Source: Henricia sp. BOLD:AAB3569
Taxonomy: Eukaryota > Echinodermata > Asteroidea > Spinulosida > Echinasteridae
Reading direction: 5' to 3'
Assembly (NCBI GenBank): GCA_037783545.1
Contig: JBBELK010000921.1
Location: 1,054,001-1,118,000 of the forward strand
DNA length: 64,000 bases
The notes beneath the pieces are model-generated. The model searched no databases. It saw only the letters and a list, made by a program, of their open reading frames with translations, and was not told where the DNA came from. The position numbers and the translations under genes are program-made. This document shows positions 45,142 through 56,478 of the stretch, in pieces. Each line of letters begins with the position of its first letter. Within the stretch, counting starts at the first letter, position 1.

Positions 45142-47149
45142 TTACTCTCGTACGATTTCTTTGTCTTTTTTTTGTCTTTGTCTTTTTTTTTTTCTTTTTT
45201 TTTTCTTTTTCCACTCAAACGTTTCCAGAGCTTTTCTTCAAAACGGTTCAAGCTATCAACTTGAAACTTTGTAGGAACATCAACCCCAATGTGAAGGTGT
45301 GCATACAAGGGTGACGTCATTGTGACGTCATTGGGTATCAAATTACAACCCAAAAATGACTAAAATATGCATGTTTTAAAATGCTTCCGTCTGGAAAACC
45401 ACGTGACCCATTATTTTCGTATTTAGCAGGCTTATAGATAAGATCATGGCCTACGATTTTCTTCGTGTGGGCATTTTCATCTGACCCTTCCTTCTGGGGT
45501 CAATCTGAGGTCAAAGTTCAACGGAAACGAAAATCGCAATTTTTGCACTTATTGAGCAACAATGCCCATCAAACCAAGCTGAATCTTTAAGTAACTAAGT
45601 ACATGCATAGGTCCTATGGCAGACTTTCACCAGCGTGTATAATATTATGATGGCATCAAGCGTGACGTCATCGTGACGTCATCAAGTATCAAATTACACC
45701 CCCCAAAAAAACAAAATATGCATATTTTAAAATGCTTCCGTCTTGAAAACCACGTGACCCAGGATCTTCGTATTTGGCAGGTTTACAGATGACATTCTGT
45801 GCTACAATTTTCTTTGTGTGGGCATTTTCATCTGACCCTTCCTTCTGGGGTCAATTGGAGGTCAAAGTTCAACGAAACTGAGAATCTCAGTTTTTACACT
45901 TACCAGCAACAATGCCTATCAAACCAAGCTGAATCGTTAGTAAATTAGATACAGACATAGGCCCTACGGCAGACTTTCACCAGAATGTATAGTATCACGA
46001 TGGCATCAAGTGTGACGTAATCATGACGTCATCAGGTGTCAAATTACAAAAATTCAAAGGTTATTATTTCCAAAATTCATATCTCAAGAACCGTAATAGA
46101 TACTTGAACAATTCTTTCACAACATGATAAGTCTAAATGAACTGAACAAATCATACGATGTCATGACCCCTGTGTGACGCCTACTTCCGGTCCAAACCGG
46201 AAGTTGTTCGAAAATGTGCATTTTGTAAGCGTTTTGAATGCAAATAGATTCAAAGTGGTAGTGAATTTGACCATATTTCTACGGAACGAAATGTTTCCAC
46301 ACATGTAGACTTTTTGACTATACCATTTGTGACGTCATCACATGGACGGTGGTTACGTAATGTGGCGTCAAAATACGCAAATTTGGAGCTGAATTGTTTT
46401 AAAATGCTGTATCTTGAGAACTACAGCAGATATTTGCATGATTCTTTCGCCACATTTAAGAACTTGATGTTTATCAAATTGTTGAACAATTTGTGCACAA
46501 CATTGTGACGTCATGATATCGTCACATGTGTCAAATTACACAAATTCAAAGGTTATTATTTTTAAAATTCATATCTCAAGAACCGTAATAGATACTTGAA
46601 CAATTCTTTCACAACATGATAAGTCTAAATGAACTGAACAAATCATACGATGTCATGACCCCTGTGTGACGCCTACTTCCGGTCCAAACCGGAAGAGGTT
46701 CGAAAATGTACACTTGTTTAGCACTTTGAATGCAAATAGAGCCAAAGTGCTAGGGAATTTGACCATAGTTCTACGGAACGAAATGTTTTCACACATGTGG
46801 ACCTTTTGACTATACCATTGGTGACGTCATTACATGGACGGTGGTTACGTAATGTACGTCAAATTACGCAAATTTGGAGCTGAGATGTTTTAAAATGCTG
46901 TATCTTGAAAACTACAACAGATATTGGTATGATTTCTTTCGCCACATTTCAGAACTTGATGTTCAACATATTGTTCAACAATTTGTGCACAAAATTGTGA
47001 CGTCATGATGTCGTCACAGGTGTCACATTACAAAATTTCAAAGGTTATTATTTCAACAATTCATATCTCAAAACGGTGCAAGCTATCAACCCCCAGCTAT
47101 GGCGGATATGCAGGGAGGAGATATTAGTTACCGGATTAGTGTATACAGC
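45142..47149 (-). repeat. Module array, - orientation, last copy
   Basis: Order as in 41939-44010: pyrimidine tract (45160-45215), CATCAACCCCAATGTG, two CTGGTGAAAGTCTGCC-type modules, two ACTTCCGGT modules (46190 and 46680), CAACCCCCAGCTATGGCG. The array ends at GTGTATACAGCAG, i.e. within the first bases of a CAGCAGCCG MITE site. Confidence 0.85.
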
Positions 47150-47258
47150 AGGTCAACACTAGACTGGTTCTTTGTCCTCATATTTACTTCCCTTCGTCGT
47201 ATGCGACGATGGGGAAGTAAATATAAGGGCAGATAACCAGTCCAGCTCGTGTTGACCT
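47150..47258. repeat. 109-bp fold-back at the array end
   Basis: AGGTCAACACTAGACTGGTT at the left and its imperfect inverse ending GTGTTGACCT at the right share ATATTTACTTCCC/GGGAAGTAAATAT around a TCGTCGTATGCGACGA centre. Confidence 0.8.
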
Positions 47259-48021
47259 CTCCGCTCCCGCGCATACGCATATTTGATTTTTGTGCAAACG
47301 GGAGCGGATTTTATCGCTTGGACGGTCTTAAGTTTGCCCACGATTTCACCGAAACTAGACATCGGATCGATGCGTACTCTTCGGAATATTTGAACATTGG
47401 GGTACGTGAGTGCACCTATTGAGCAAATATCAGAACCTTGGGACAAATTTCATTTGCGTGAGTTTGTCACAGATTTGGGGTATATTTGGCAAGGGCTGAG
47501 GGTTTTCCGAAGCACTGCTCGCGGGGCTACTGCATTTTAAGCCATGGCCCAGGGTGATGGATATTGACCAATGGGGAGCGGGGTTATTACGAATTTACTA
47601 GTATTTCTACGGTCACATTTTCAGACAAAAACGCATAGGCCTACAATTAAGTAGCTGAGGTTACCTTAGCTCTATTTTTTCATCATGTGGTTATTTAACA
47701 TGTAGAGCTATGTGGAAGGACAACATGAACATGCTATCACAAAAAAATCAAATCAAAATGTGTCATTTTCTCCCCGTGACACACTAATTCCAACTGGGAC
47801 TCACCCCAAACTTGTCAGGCATAACCACTACACAGGTCCTTGGGGAAAATAACGAGCCACGGTGAAGATTTAGCCTACAATTGCAGCGAAAAAAGGAGGC
47901 ACTGGGTTTTCGGTTCGCTCGGGACGACGGCTCGTTGCTTTGTGCACAGACATGGTGTGGACACAACTCTCCGCACCTACATCACACCTACATGTGTAGA
48001 AATGTTCGAATGTCTATTTTG
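47259..48021. other. Unassigned, with inverse copy of part of the captured cassette
   Basis: A CCGCTCCCG/CGGGAGCGG inverted pair lies at 47262-47309. 47345-47490 is the inverse of about 44505-44672, sharing for instance GATCGATGCGTACTCTTCGG. The rest (47491-48021) shows no gene. Confidence 0.6.
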
Positions 48022-48645
48022 TTTTAAAATGCGTACTACTCACTCTATTTATCATCCTGGTGGATTCCCTACAAAAACAGTTTGTCTGTCGTATCTCGGT
48101 AGTCAACATGGTCAACCACGAACAAACAAGAATGTCCAAATGAAATTGTTCGCACATAACGTCCGATCTTGACCAAACCTTGGGACGATCTGCCATGCTC
48201 GTTCCTTATGCTTCAAATCCATTAACTCGAGTGCACCGGCGCGTATTATTTATTAGGCAGGTTCCCGTATCCAAACTCGCCGTTACCTAACACACTGGAC
48301 CAACGGCTTTACATCCCTTCCAAAGGATGGAGCAAGTGTTATTGAGTGCCTTGCTCAAGGGCACAGGTACTGCGGCCGGGGTGAGGTTCGAACCCGCAAC
48401 CTTAAGTTTTCACCTATAATTGCGAGTCAATGACCCAAACCACCCGGCCACGGTTCCTCTCTTTGTTTGAAGCATAAGGAACGTGCAAAGCAGATCGTCC
48501 CAAGATTTGGTCGAGACCGGACGTTTTGTGCGAAAAATTTCATTTGGACGTTCTTGTTTCTTCGTGGTTGACTACCGAGATACGATAGACAAGTAAGGGA
48601 ATCCAGCAGGATGATAAATAGAGTGAGTAGTACGCATTTTAAGAC
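48022..48645. repeat. Fold-back element with about 180-200-bp arms and a SINE in the loop
   Basis: Arm 1 (48022-48224: GCGTACTACTCACTCTATTT, TTCCTTATGCTTCAAA) is inversely repeated at 48467-48645 with some changes and a small deletion. The loop is filled by the SINE at 48240-48466. Confidence 0.85.
48240..48466 (-). mobile_element. tRNA-derived SINE, minus strand
   Basis: Read on the minus strand: GGCCGGGTGGTTTGGGTCA (A-box-like), GGTTCGAACC B box (48385-48394), then GCCCTTGAGCAAGGCACTCA and CCTTTGGAAGGGATGTAAA. This matches the conserved central domain seen in many deuterostome/fish SINEs. The gene-like match to tRNA is too diverged for a functional tRNA. Confidence 0.8.
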
Positions 48646-49457
48646 GGGTCGAAATTAACCTAAATTTCATGCTCTACTGGTCGTGCTGAAAATTTGGTGG
48701 TCCACCGGTGCTTTTTAAAATGGCACCGAGATACTCCAACAGATTGGTTTAAGGTCATTGAGTGCAGGATGGACGGGATTGCTTTTTGATCCAACACTAG
48801 TACTGAGAGATCGGAGAAATGTCTAAAGTGATCAGGAATTGTTTGTGGTAACCATGCAGGAATTATTTGCATTGAGTAAGAAATGTTTACTGTGGATTAA
48901 ACAGCTAGAATCCCCCCAACCACATTTTTTTTGTTTTCCTGTTTATCACATAGGAAAGTGCTTCTAAAACTCAGCCGCACCGTGTTTTCTGCCAAAAAAC
49001 ATCAACGTTTTGTTTAAAACACAATTCAGTTCCGAGCCTTTCCGCGAAATTCTCAAACGCTCCAGGTCATCTGGTTTGTATATAAACAGGGTCGTGACGT
49101 CATCCTGAGAAGATAACAAAACGGCCTGTGCAGTATTGAATGGAAAATATACGAAGTGCATGTTCAAAATGCATGTTTTGTCCTTGCAATGTAAGTTAGT
49201 AACGTGAAAACTGTTTTTTTTGTAATAAGGCAGTAAGTTAATAATATCCTTTCGTGATAAAAAAAATTAAATTGTGGCTCAATTATGTTTTTTGAGTGAT
49301 TTTCAGTCTACCTTGCGCGTATGGCGGCATGCCTTTTTACACGGGACTACTGTACTCGTACTACACGGCAGCGTGGCCGTGCCGCAGACCAGAGATTTAG
49401 GTGCTGATTACAGGTTGTCGGACAAGCAGGATAGCGTGCGTGCAGTTAGTATTGATG
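48646..49457. other. Unassigned stretch
   Basis: No gene, RNA or repeat recognised. Ordinary AT-rich DNA with a GC-richer part after 49300. Confidence 0.4.
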
Positions 49458-49547
49458 CAAGACCGAGTTCGCGATCCCCACATTGTTCATTTTAGCCGCC
49501 AGAGGGCGTACCTACACTTACAACGTGAACTCGAAAACTCGGTCTTG
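49458..49547. repeat. 90-bp hairpin MITE-like element with CTCF-like core
   Basis: CAAGACCGAGTT at 49458-49469 and its exact inverse at 49536-49547 (AACTCGGTCTTG) bracket a 66-bp interior that carries CCGCCAGAGGGCG. Confidence 0.65.
49496..49508 (+). promoter_or_regulatory. CTCF-like core motif
   Basis: CCGCCAGAGGGCG fits the bilaterian CTCF core pattern CC(A/G)(C/G)(C/T)AG(A/G)(G/T)GGC. A second copy in the opposite orientation is at 60134-60146. Motif evidence only. Confidence 0.3.
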
Positions 49548-49909
49548 ATTACTCCGTAAGAAAAAAGTTCGATAACCTTAATGGAAGCACATGAATAATT
49601 AAACAGCAAGGTCAAAAATTATGGGCGCCTGCGTAGAAGAGAAAGCGATGCCTCCATAATTAGGTCATGTGGGATGGTAACTTGCCGTGTACATTTTGTA
49701 CGTGTGCAGTGCTAGTGATTCACCGTGCCGCGCGAAAATGATATCGGGCCGTTTTCGTGCAGTGACCGTGGTGCATTGCCTGCCGAGAAGCGGCATTTCT
49801 CGGTACGAGTGCGCGCCCAGCCCAGCCCGGTGACTTCCTGTCCCCGGCCGGGGGTGCCTGTCCGTGTAGATTAAGACCCAATGCCATGGCCAAAACATTG
49901 AACAATGTT
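49548..49909. other. Unassigned, GC-rich patch
   Basis: 49720-49870 is clearly GC-rich (GCGCGCCCAGCCCAGCCCGG) compared with its surroundings. No ORF or promoter motif could be supported. Confidence 0.4.
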
Positions 49910-50835
49910 GGTTTTTACAACTAAACTAAAATTTTACATGGTTTTATAACAATGGAAATCCAGGCTGGGGGCCTAAAATCAGACATGTCATAATTTTATT
50001 TCTCATTTTTATCATCAAACTTGTTCTAACATGCATTGTTTATTTTTCATTTAATACAAAATAAAGACGTTTATAGTGGTCGGATATGGAATTAAACCTA
50101 CAAATTCAAATTATTTCTGCACTTGAAGTCAAATATTGAACTAATGAATCAGACAATGTTGACGAACATTTCCTTGGACAATGTTGGACAGCAGTGGGAA
50201 AAAATCTAAAAATCATGAAAATTTCTCTCTCTTAGTTTTTACACCATGGTTTTTACAACTAAACTAAAATTTTACATGTTTTTATAACAATGGAAATCCA
50301 GGCTGGGGGCCTAAAATCAGACATGTCATAATTTTATTTCTCATTTTTATCATCAAACTTGTTCTAACATGCATTGTTTATTTTTCATTTAATACAAAAT
50401 AAAGACGTTTATAGTGGTCGGATATGGAATTCAACCTAAAAATTCAAATTATTTCTGCACTTGAAGTGAAATATTGAACTAATGAATCAGACAATGTTGA
50501 CGAACATTTCCTTGGACAATGTTGGACAGCAGTGGGAAAAAATAAAAAAATCATGAAAATTCCTCTTAGTTTTTACACCATGGTTTTTACAACTAAACTA
50601 AAATTTTACATGGTTTTATAACAATGGAAATCCAGGTTGGGGGCCTAAAATCAGACATGTCATAATTTTATTTCTCATTTTAATCATCAAACTTGTTCTA
50701 ACATGCATTGTTTATTTTTCATTTACAGAATAAAGACGTTTATAAGTGGTCGGATATGGAATTCAACCTAAAAATTCAAATTATTTCTGCAAATATTAAA
50801 CTAATGAATCAGACAATGTTGACGAACATTTCCAT
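49910..50835. repeat. Three tandem copies of a 335-bp unit
   Basis: GGTTTTTACAACTAAACTAA starts at 49910, 50248 and 50582 (steps of 338 and 334). Copies share AATCCAGG(C/T)TGGGGGCCTA and GACGTTTATA(A)GTGGTCGG. The third copy loses a few internal bases and ends at about 50835. Confidence 0.9.
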
Positions 50836-51836
50836 TTTGTTTTTAGTTAACCAAACTGTGCAAATTTCCTTCAAGGGCTTCTGTCCTATCTACAAAGTAG
50901 TTTGCTGTTGTTCCCTGGAATTCGTAAAAACAGCTTCATATCCACAAAATTAATGGGCCTTCTCAAAGCATTCTCCTCAAAGCACTGAAAATGGTGAAAT
51001 TTTAAACATTTAGTAAACTAATAAACATCAAATTTAAATTTGTTCCATTAAACGTTATTCCAGTATATTTTCGGAGGCTTATGCAAGCAAGTTGCTCTAA
51101 TTAATTTTCTGCAATTCTGCTTGCTGTAAAAACAAAAACATGCACGAAGAATCAGAAAAAAAAAGTATTGTTTTAAATAGGCCGTAAAAGGTCGATCCTT
51201 GGGTCACAACAATTTGCCTTATTTTTTGTTGGCCTAAATGAAAATCAAATGGGTCATATTTGACTTTAGAAAATGTACAATTACTTTTGTAATGTACAAT
51301 TACTTCAAACATTGTGTACAAAGCATGTGATAGTGAGTGAAATTAGTAGTTTTTAAGAAAGTGGGTGGTTCTTCACTCAGATTAATTCACTCCTAAATTT
51401 TGGTTTTTTTCTATCATATCTGAACCAACTGATGCTTGCAAGTCATTTTAGTGAAAAATAGTAGTGGATAACTTCTCTGAAATCGTTTAGCACTTTGTTT
51501 TTTTACCGAAGCCAATAATATGACAAGCATGCCATAGTATAAAGGAGAAGAAAACAATCCCAGTCGTTTTCTTCCTCCATGCGTAAGCGATGAAATAAAA
51601 TCGTGACCAAGCAGAAAATGCCCCAAGAAAATCTCTAAATGCCAGTCTTTGATAGCCTTTGAACTTTTCGATTCCCAACTTGGAACGAAAATGCTTCGTC
51701 TTCACTGGCCGCCCAATCATCACACCCGACCGTAGACCCGTTCACGGGTCTAACCCCACCGTACGAGCAACGCAGGCCGGCAAGCGGCAAGGCCCGGACG
51801 TACGGTACAGGCGAGCCACTGAGTGCAACGCGCAAG
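50836..51836. other. Unassigned stretch left of the LTR element
   Basis: No gene seen. AT-rich to about 51650, then GC-richer (51690-51836), with an inverted pair GACCCGTTCACGGGTC at 51736-51751. Confidence 0.4.
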
Positions 51837-51840
51837 ATAG
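51837..51840. repeat. Target-site duplication, left (ATAG)
   Basis: ATAG directly precedes the left LTR and also directly follows the right LTR (59849-59852). Four bases is within the usual range for Ty3/Gypsy integrases. Confidence 0.85.
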
Positions 51841-52918
51841 TGTAACGCGACAGGGGTACGCAAACTGATCGGAGAGGGCGCACAAACACACCTTCAGGAG
51901 ATCTTCCAGAGCGCTGCATACAAGGAGCATACATCGTGTGGTTTGGCAATGTCAAGCACCGCCCCGGTGTGTGCTGATTGGATAGCGCTGGTCTCTCTGT
52001 GTGTGACTGACATATGTACATGTGTTTGTGTGTGTTCTACAGTGTCCGCATGGCATCTATAAAAGGAGCTCGCATTGAGCAGTTAGTTCAGTTCGACGCT
52101 TGCCGCTGAACTCGCCTCGTCAGTTCCTGATAAGGGACATTGATGATACGTGAGTTCGATGCTTTGCAGTGTCGAGCCCAGATCGTGCGAGAAGACTGTT
52201 AAATCCTGCTAAGGGTATAATACAGCTGAATGCGCACAGCGAATTGGGCTGAAGCTAACCTGTTGAGGGTTCGTGCAGCTAGCTAGAGCTTGCCTGACGG
52301 TACGGTACGCCTACGGTACGGAGGGAGGATTGCAACGGGACTCCATTCAGGGACGTCTGCAGTACTACTACGGTCCGCCGGAGCTGAGTGTTGCGTAGTG
52401 AACCAGCGTTGGAGCTAGCCGATAGGCCTGGGTACGTTACCCGTGTTCTTACATTGTTATTAGTGTAAGGGGAACCCTGGCATATTTATCATACAACGGT
52501 TCATATAGTGCGCTCGTTACACTTGGCTCGAGGTTGAGTGTGCTGTCGGCGGCTTTGATAAGAGTTAACTCGCCTCTACACGTGGGACGCCCTCTATCGT
52601 ATTCCTGGTGATTCAACTAATAATATCATATAACTCAATGAGTCCAACTTAATCATTGTTAAAGAGCGCCCTCCACAGACAATTGGGTGACGTATATCTA
52701 ATTAAGCTACACATCACTGTGTTCACATCAAATTAGGTTAATCCCGATCAGACGATAGCCCAAATACTGCAACCAATACTGGGACGGTATATTTCCATCC
52801 CAACGGACGCATCTCTAACCGCTCAGAGACGTTCCGGTCGTGCCGTCCAACGCCCACACCCCGTGGAGGAGAGCGCCCTCGCAGCACTCGCTTCCGCGCC
52901 TAGGGGTGTGGCGTCACA
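51841..52918 (+). repeat. Left LTR (1,078 bp)
   Basis: Begins TGTAACGCGACAGGGG and ends GGCGTCACA, so TG..CA termini. Differences from the right LTR: five single bases (near 52453, 52505, 52629, 52816 and 52854), no indels. Confidence 0.97.
52058..52100 (+). promoter_or_regulatory. LTR promoter: TATA box and initiator
   Basis: TATAAAA at 52058-52064 is followed by TTCAGTTCGACG, whose TCAGTT initiator has its A at 52090, 32 bases after the start of the TATA box. This spacing fits a standard RNA polymerase II start and would set the U3/R border near 52090. An identical copy is in the right LTR (58988-59030). Confidence 0.75.
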
Positions 52919-52921
52919 AAC

Positions 52922-52938
52922 TGGTGTCAGAAGTGGGA
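52922..52938 (+). other. Primer-binding site
   Basis: TGGTGTCAGAAGTGGGA starts 3 bases after the left LTR. TGG (complement of tRNA CCA end) plus this sequence is the usual arrangement. It resembles sites assigned to tRNA-Leu in other Gypsy elements, but I cannot verify the tRNA here. Confidence 0.75.
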
Positions 52939-53051
52939 TTTGTATTGGTTCAATAAAATCACGTGGGTATAATTTCGTCATACATAATCATCTCAATCAG
53001 TGTGCATTGGATTAATTACTGCATAAATTAGTTGGAATCGAGCGTACAATA

Positions 53052-54575
53052 ATGAATGTCACTAATCCGTTCGAGGGGGACATGCAAAAGTCCCGGATGG
53101 ATGTTCAGTTGTTGGAGTGGGAAAATTCCCATCACTTGGAGCAGATTTCGAAGTTACAAGCGGCTTTGAAAGAGGCTAAAAGTTCTGGCTCGGGTCCCGT
53201 AGGTGGCGCTCGAGTTGCTACGCAACAGTCACGTGAGCATGTTCGGGTAGATTCGGATGTCGAGTTCCGGATACCTCGCCAAATGTTGGCTGATTATAGG
53301 GATGAGACTTCTGGGTATACGACGTTGGGGTCCGTACCATCGACTGAAGTCAAGACTCCAAAAACCCACCTCAACACGGGAGGTGGTGTGTCAAGTGTGG
53401 TAGACTGGACAACTCCTCGAAGGGACAGGGTGTCCAGTCCGTTTGTCTCTGCGATACTGAAACCGGGTGTGAACAGGAGTCAAAGTGTTCACATGCCGAG
53501 TGTATCTGATACAGAGAAGAAGCTACACTGCGATTTGATGAGTTTTGCTACACGTTCGCCCGAGAATAAGGCTGATGACGTAGTAGCCGATGACTCTGGT
53601 GCAGACAGGGCGTGGCCTTGTCAGCAGAAGAAAGAGGCAAGATTCATCGGGGAGGATGAGCTGAAGGAGATGTCTCCGCGCCGCCCAAATATAGTTCCCG
53701 ATCGTTTCAATGGCAAAGTCCCGTGGATGGAGTATTACGGGCACTTTGAAAGCTGTCGGTTGGTAAACCGATGGTATGATAAGCAGTCAGCCCAATACTT
53801 GGCTGCAAGTCTACAAGGAGATGCTATCCGCATCCTTGGAGAAGGTGCTTACAAAGAGCGTAAGCTGAGATATGACGAGCTTGTTAAGCTGTTAGCCAGA
53901 AGATTTGGGCCTGGTCAGCAGGCTGAGAACTTTCTGGTTGAGTTACGTCATCGTCGGCAGAAGCCGAAGGAAACTCTGCAGGAATTGTGTCAATCAATTC
54001 ACGAGTTGGCCGTTAAGGCGTATCCCGAGATCCCCGTGGAGTCAAGGGATCGGTTGGAGAAAAATCACTTCGTTGATGCTGTGTCTGAACAGCAGATACG
54101 TGAGGGTGTGTTTCGGGCACGGCCCAAAGATTTGTCTGAGGCGCTGCAAGCTGCCTTGGAGACGGAGAACTTTCACAACGTGGAAGCTCAGAGGAGGATG
54201 GAAAAATCCCCTAAGTTCGCAAGAGGCGCGGATCACGATATGGAGGATCGGATCCAGTCTATTGAGCAAGCTGTTAGGCAGCAAATAACGAGTGTGAGCG
54301 ATCTCGCTCATCAGCTAGAGAAAGTCATGAGTACTTTGTTGCCATCGCAACGGGCGCCGGGAACAGCGCCACCAACCGTCGCCGGTTCTTTACCTGTAAG
54401 GCGGCGTGGGAAAGCAGATTTGAAATGCCATAACTGTGGCAAGTTGGGGCATTTCGCCAAAGCGACCCCGTTACCAGGGAAACGGGAACCAGCCGACCGG
54501 GAGGCCCGCGAGAAGGCTGGAAGAGAAGAAGGACCCAGTAACAGCGCCATCACAGAAGATAGAGGACAAACATGA
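53052..54575 (+). CDS. gag: Retrotransposon Gag polyprotein, 3' part out of frame
   Basis: 507 codons from ATG 53052. Residues about 16-45 look like a short coiled coil. Residues about 230-390 are the Retrotrans_gag capsid-type region (WYDKQSAQYLAASLQGDAIR, RFGPGQQAENFLVELRHRRQ). A zinc knuckle starts at Cys459 (CHNCGKLGH: Cys459, Cys462, His467), but the expected fourth ligand at 472 is Thr. Directly after it the frame leaves the pol frame: pol continues one base further on (+1). A small deletion of 3n+2 bases at about 54456-54465, removing the last Cys codon, would explain both facts and implies an original single gag-pol frame. So residues after about 470 are probably not native. Confidence 0.85.
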   Translation: MNVTNPFEGDMQKSRMDVQLLEWENSHHLEQISKLQAALKEAKSSGSGPVGGARVATQQSREHVRVDSDVEFRIPRQMLADYRDETSGYTTLGSVPSTEVKTPKTHLNTGGGVSSVVDWTTPRRDRVSSPFVSAILKPGVNRSQSVHMPSVSDTEKKLHCDLMSFATRSPENKADDVVADDSGADRAWPCQQKKEARFIGEDELKEMSPRRPNIVPDRFNGKVPWMEYYGHFESCRLVNRWYDKQSAQYLAASLQGDAIRILGEGAYKERKLRYDELVKLLARRFGPGQQAENFLVELRHRRQKPKETLQELCQSIHELAVKAYPEIPVESRDRLEKNHFVDAVSEQQIREGVFRARPKDLSEALQAALETENFHNVEAQRRMEKSPKFARGADHDMEDRIQSIEQAVRQQITSVSDLAHQLEKVMSTLLPSQRAPGTAPPTVAGSLPVRRRGKADLKCHNCGKLGHFAKATPLPGKREPADREAREKAGREEGPSNSAITEDRGQT

Positions 54576-56478
54576 AGTCTATGGTATTGCGCCCTCTATA
54601 CGTGGACCGGCGCATGGGTTATTTGTGGAAGGATTACTGAGATCAACAAAGTTTCGATTACTGATCGATACTGGAGCTACAGATACATTGATCAGCATGA
54701 CAGCGTATTATCAGTTGCCCGCTGGACAGCGGCCCGTCTTGGAAAGCTGTCACAGTAGGGTGAGACAAGTGGACGGTAGTCCATTGAAGATATATGGGAC
54801 GGCCTGGGTAGACTTGCGAATCGGCAGAACGGTTCGCCCCGTAAAGGCTGTATTCGTCGACTTATCGATTCCCGCGATGCTGGGAATGGATTGGCTGCTA
54901 CAAGTAAATGGCAGTTTAGACTTCCGTAGTCTGGAGTTGTGCGTAAATGGTGAACGCATTAAGTGCACTTCGTGTGCTGGAGAATCATTCGCTGGTAGAG
55001 TTGTAGTCAGCGAAACTACGGAGATACCAGCGGGACATGAGGCAATTATTGCTGGTACACTTGTTGGTCATTGTGAGAGTCTGAAAGGACCGGTGATGGT
55101 GGAACCAGTTGAATCGGGTGGGTTACCCGGTGAGAAAGGCTTGATTCTGGCTAAGTCCGTAATTGAGTTGCCAGCTGAAGTAGTGCCCATTCGGGTACTG
55201 AACCCAAATAAGGAGAAACGTGTGCTCAAAGCCGGTACACTCGCTGCAACGGTTTCACAAGTTCAAGTTGAAACCCCGTCTATTAGACGGGATGCCCAAG
55301 TTAGAACGGGTGTGTTACCCATCCACTTGGAGGCGCTGTATGAGAGGAGCAAAGTCAATTTGGACTCGCAAGACCATGAGAAGTTAAAGGACTGTTTAAT
55401 GGAGTTCCAGGATGTATTTTCACGTGGTGATGGCGACATCGGCCACACCGACGTGGTCAAACATAGTATTGACACTGAGGGCGCTAGACCGGTCAAGCAG
55501 AGGCCTAGGCGCCATCCCACGGCTAATCTTGAAGAGATCAACCGTCAGGTTGAAGGCTTGAAACATAGAGGCCTGATTGAAGCATCAGATAGCCCGTGGG
55601 CGGCTACGAAACGACTGTGTATTGACTACAGAGGCTTGAACGCAGTCACAGTAAAAGACGCATACCCAGTGCCGAGGATTGATGATACACTAGACGCGCT
55701 TGAGGGCGCTCGATGGTTCTCGACACTTGATTTGGCGTCCGGCTACTGGCAGGTAGCCCTAGACGAAGATGCACAGCAGAAGTCCACATTCGTGGTACGC
55801 AATGGGCTGTATCGTTGGAAAGTCATGCCGTTCGGCTTGGCGAACGCACCCGCAACGTTCGAACGTTTAATGGAAAAGGTACTGGCAGGACTTCAATGGG
55901 ATATCTTGTTGGTCTACTTAGATGACATCATCGTTTTCGGCAAAACGGTCGAAGATGAGTTGGAACGTCTGCGTAAAGTGTTTGAACGATTGAGGGGTGC
56001 TGGATTGAAGTTGAAACCCAGTAAATGCCACCTCTTCCAGAGGTCGGTGAACTACTTGGGACACATTGTGTCTGCTGACGGGGTAGCTACAGACCCCGCC
56101 AAAGTCAAGGCGGTAGCTGATTGGCCGATTCCTAAGAGTGTGAAAGAAGTGAGGAGTTTCATTGGCCTTGCGTCGTACTACCGGAGATTTATTAAAGATT
56201 TTGCGACCATTGCCAGTCCGCTACATGCCCTGACGTCTAAATCAAAGGAGTTTGTGTGGAGCGATGCCTGTCAGGAGGCATTCACCAGACTCAAGGAGGA
56301 GTTGGTAACGTCACCAATTCTCGCTTATCCGTCACCAGAGGGCGAGTTTGTCTTGGATACAGACGCAAGTTCTGATGGGATTGGGGCCGTGTTGTCCCAA
56401 GTCCACGATGGGGTTGAAAAGGTGGTTGCGTTCGCCAGTCGCAAGCTTAATAAGGCTGAGAAGAATTGCTTGCGGTAG
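54436..56478 (+). pseudogene. pol: Pol, part 1: protease, reverse transcriptase, start of RNase H (broken)
   Basis: The frame is open before the nominal ATG 54436; the native start is probably by continuity with gag. Aspartic protease LLIDTGATDTLIS (Asp78, counting from 54436). RT has CIDYRGLN, STLDLASGYWQV, FGLANAPATFERLM and the catalytic YLDD at 494-497. The first RT block is shortened: SPWA is followed at once by ATKRLCIDYR (near 55600), lacking about a dozen residues with the usual conserved lysines. This is an in-frame deletion. RNase H starts (LDTDASSDGIGAVLSQ), but the frame ends at TAG 56476-56478, just after NKAEKNC, where downstream coding resumes in another frame. Confidence 0.88.
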
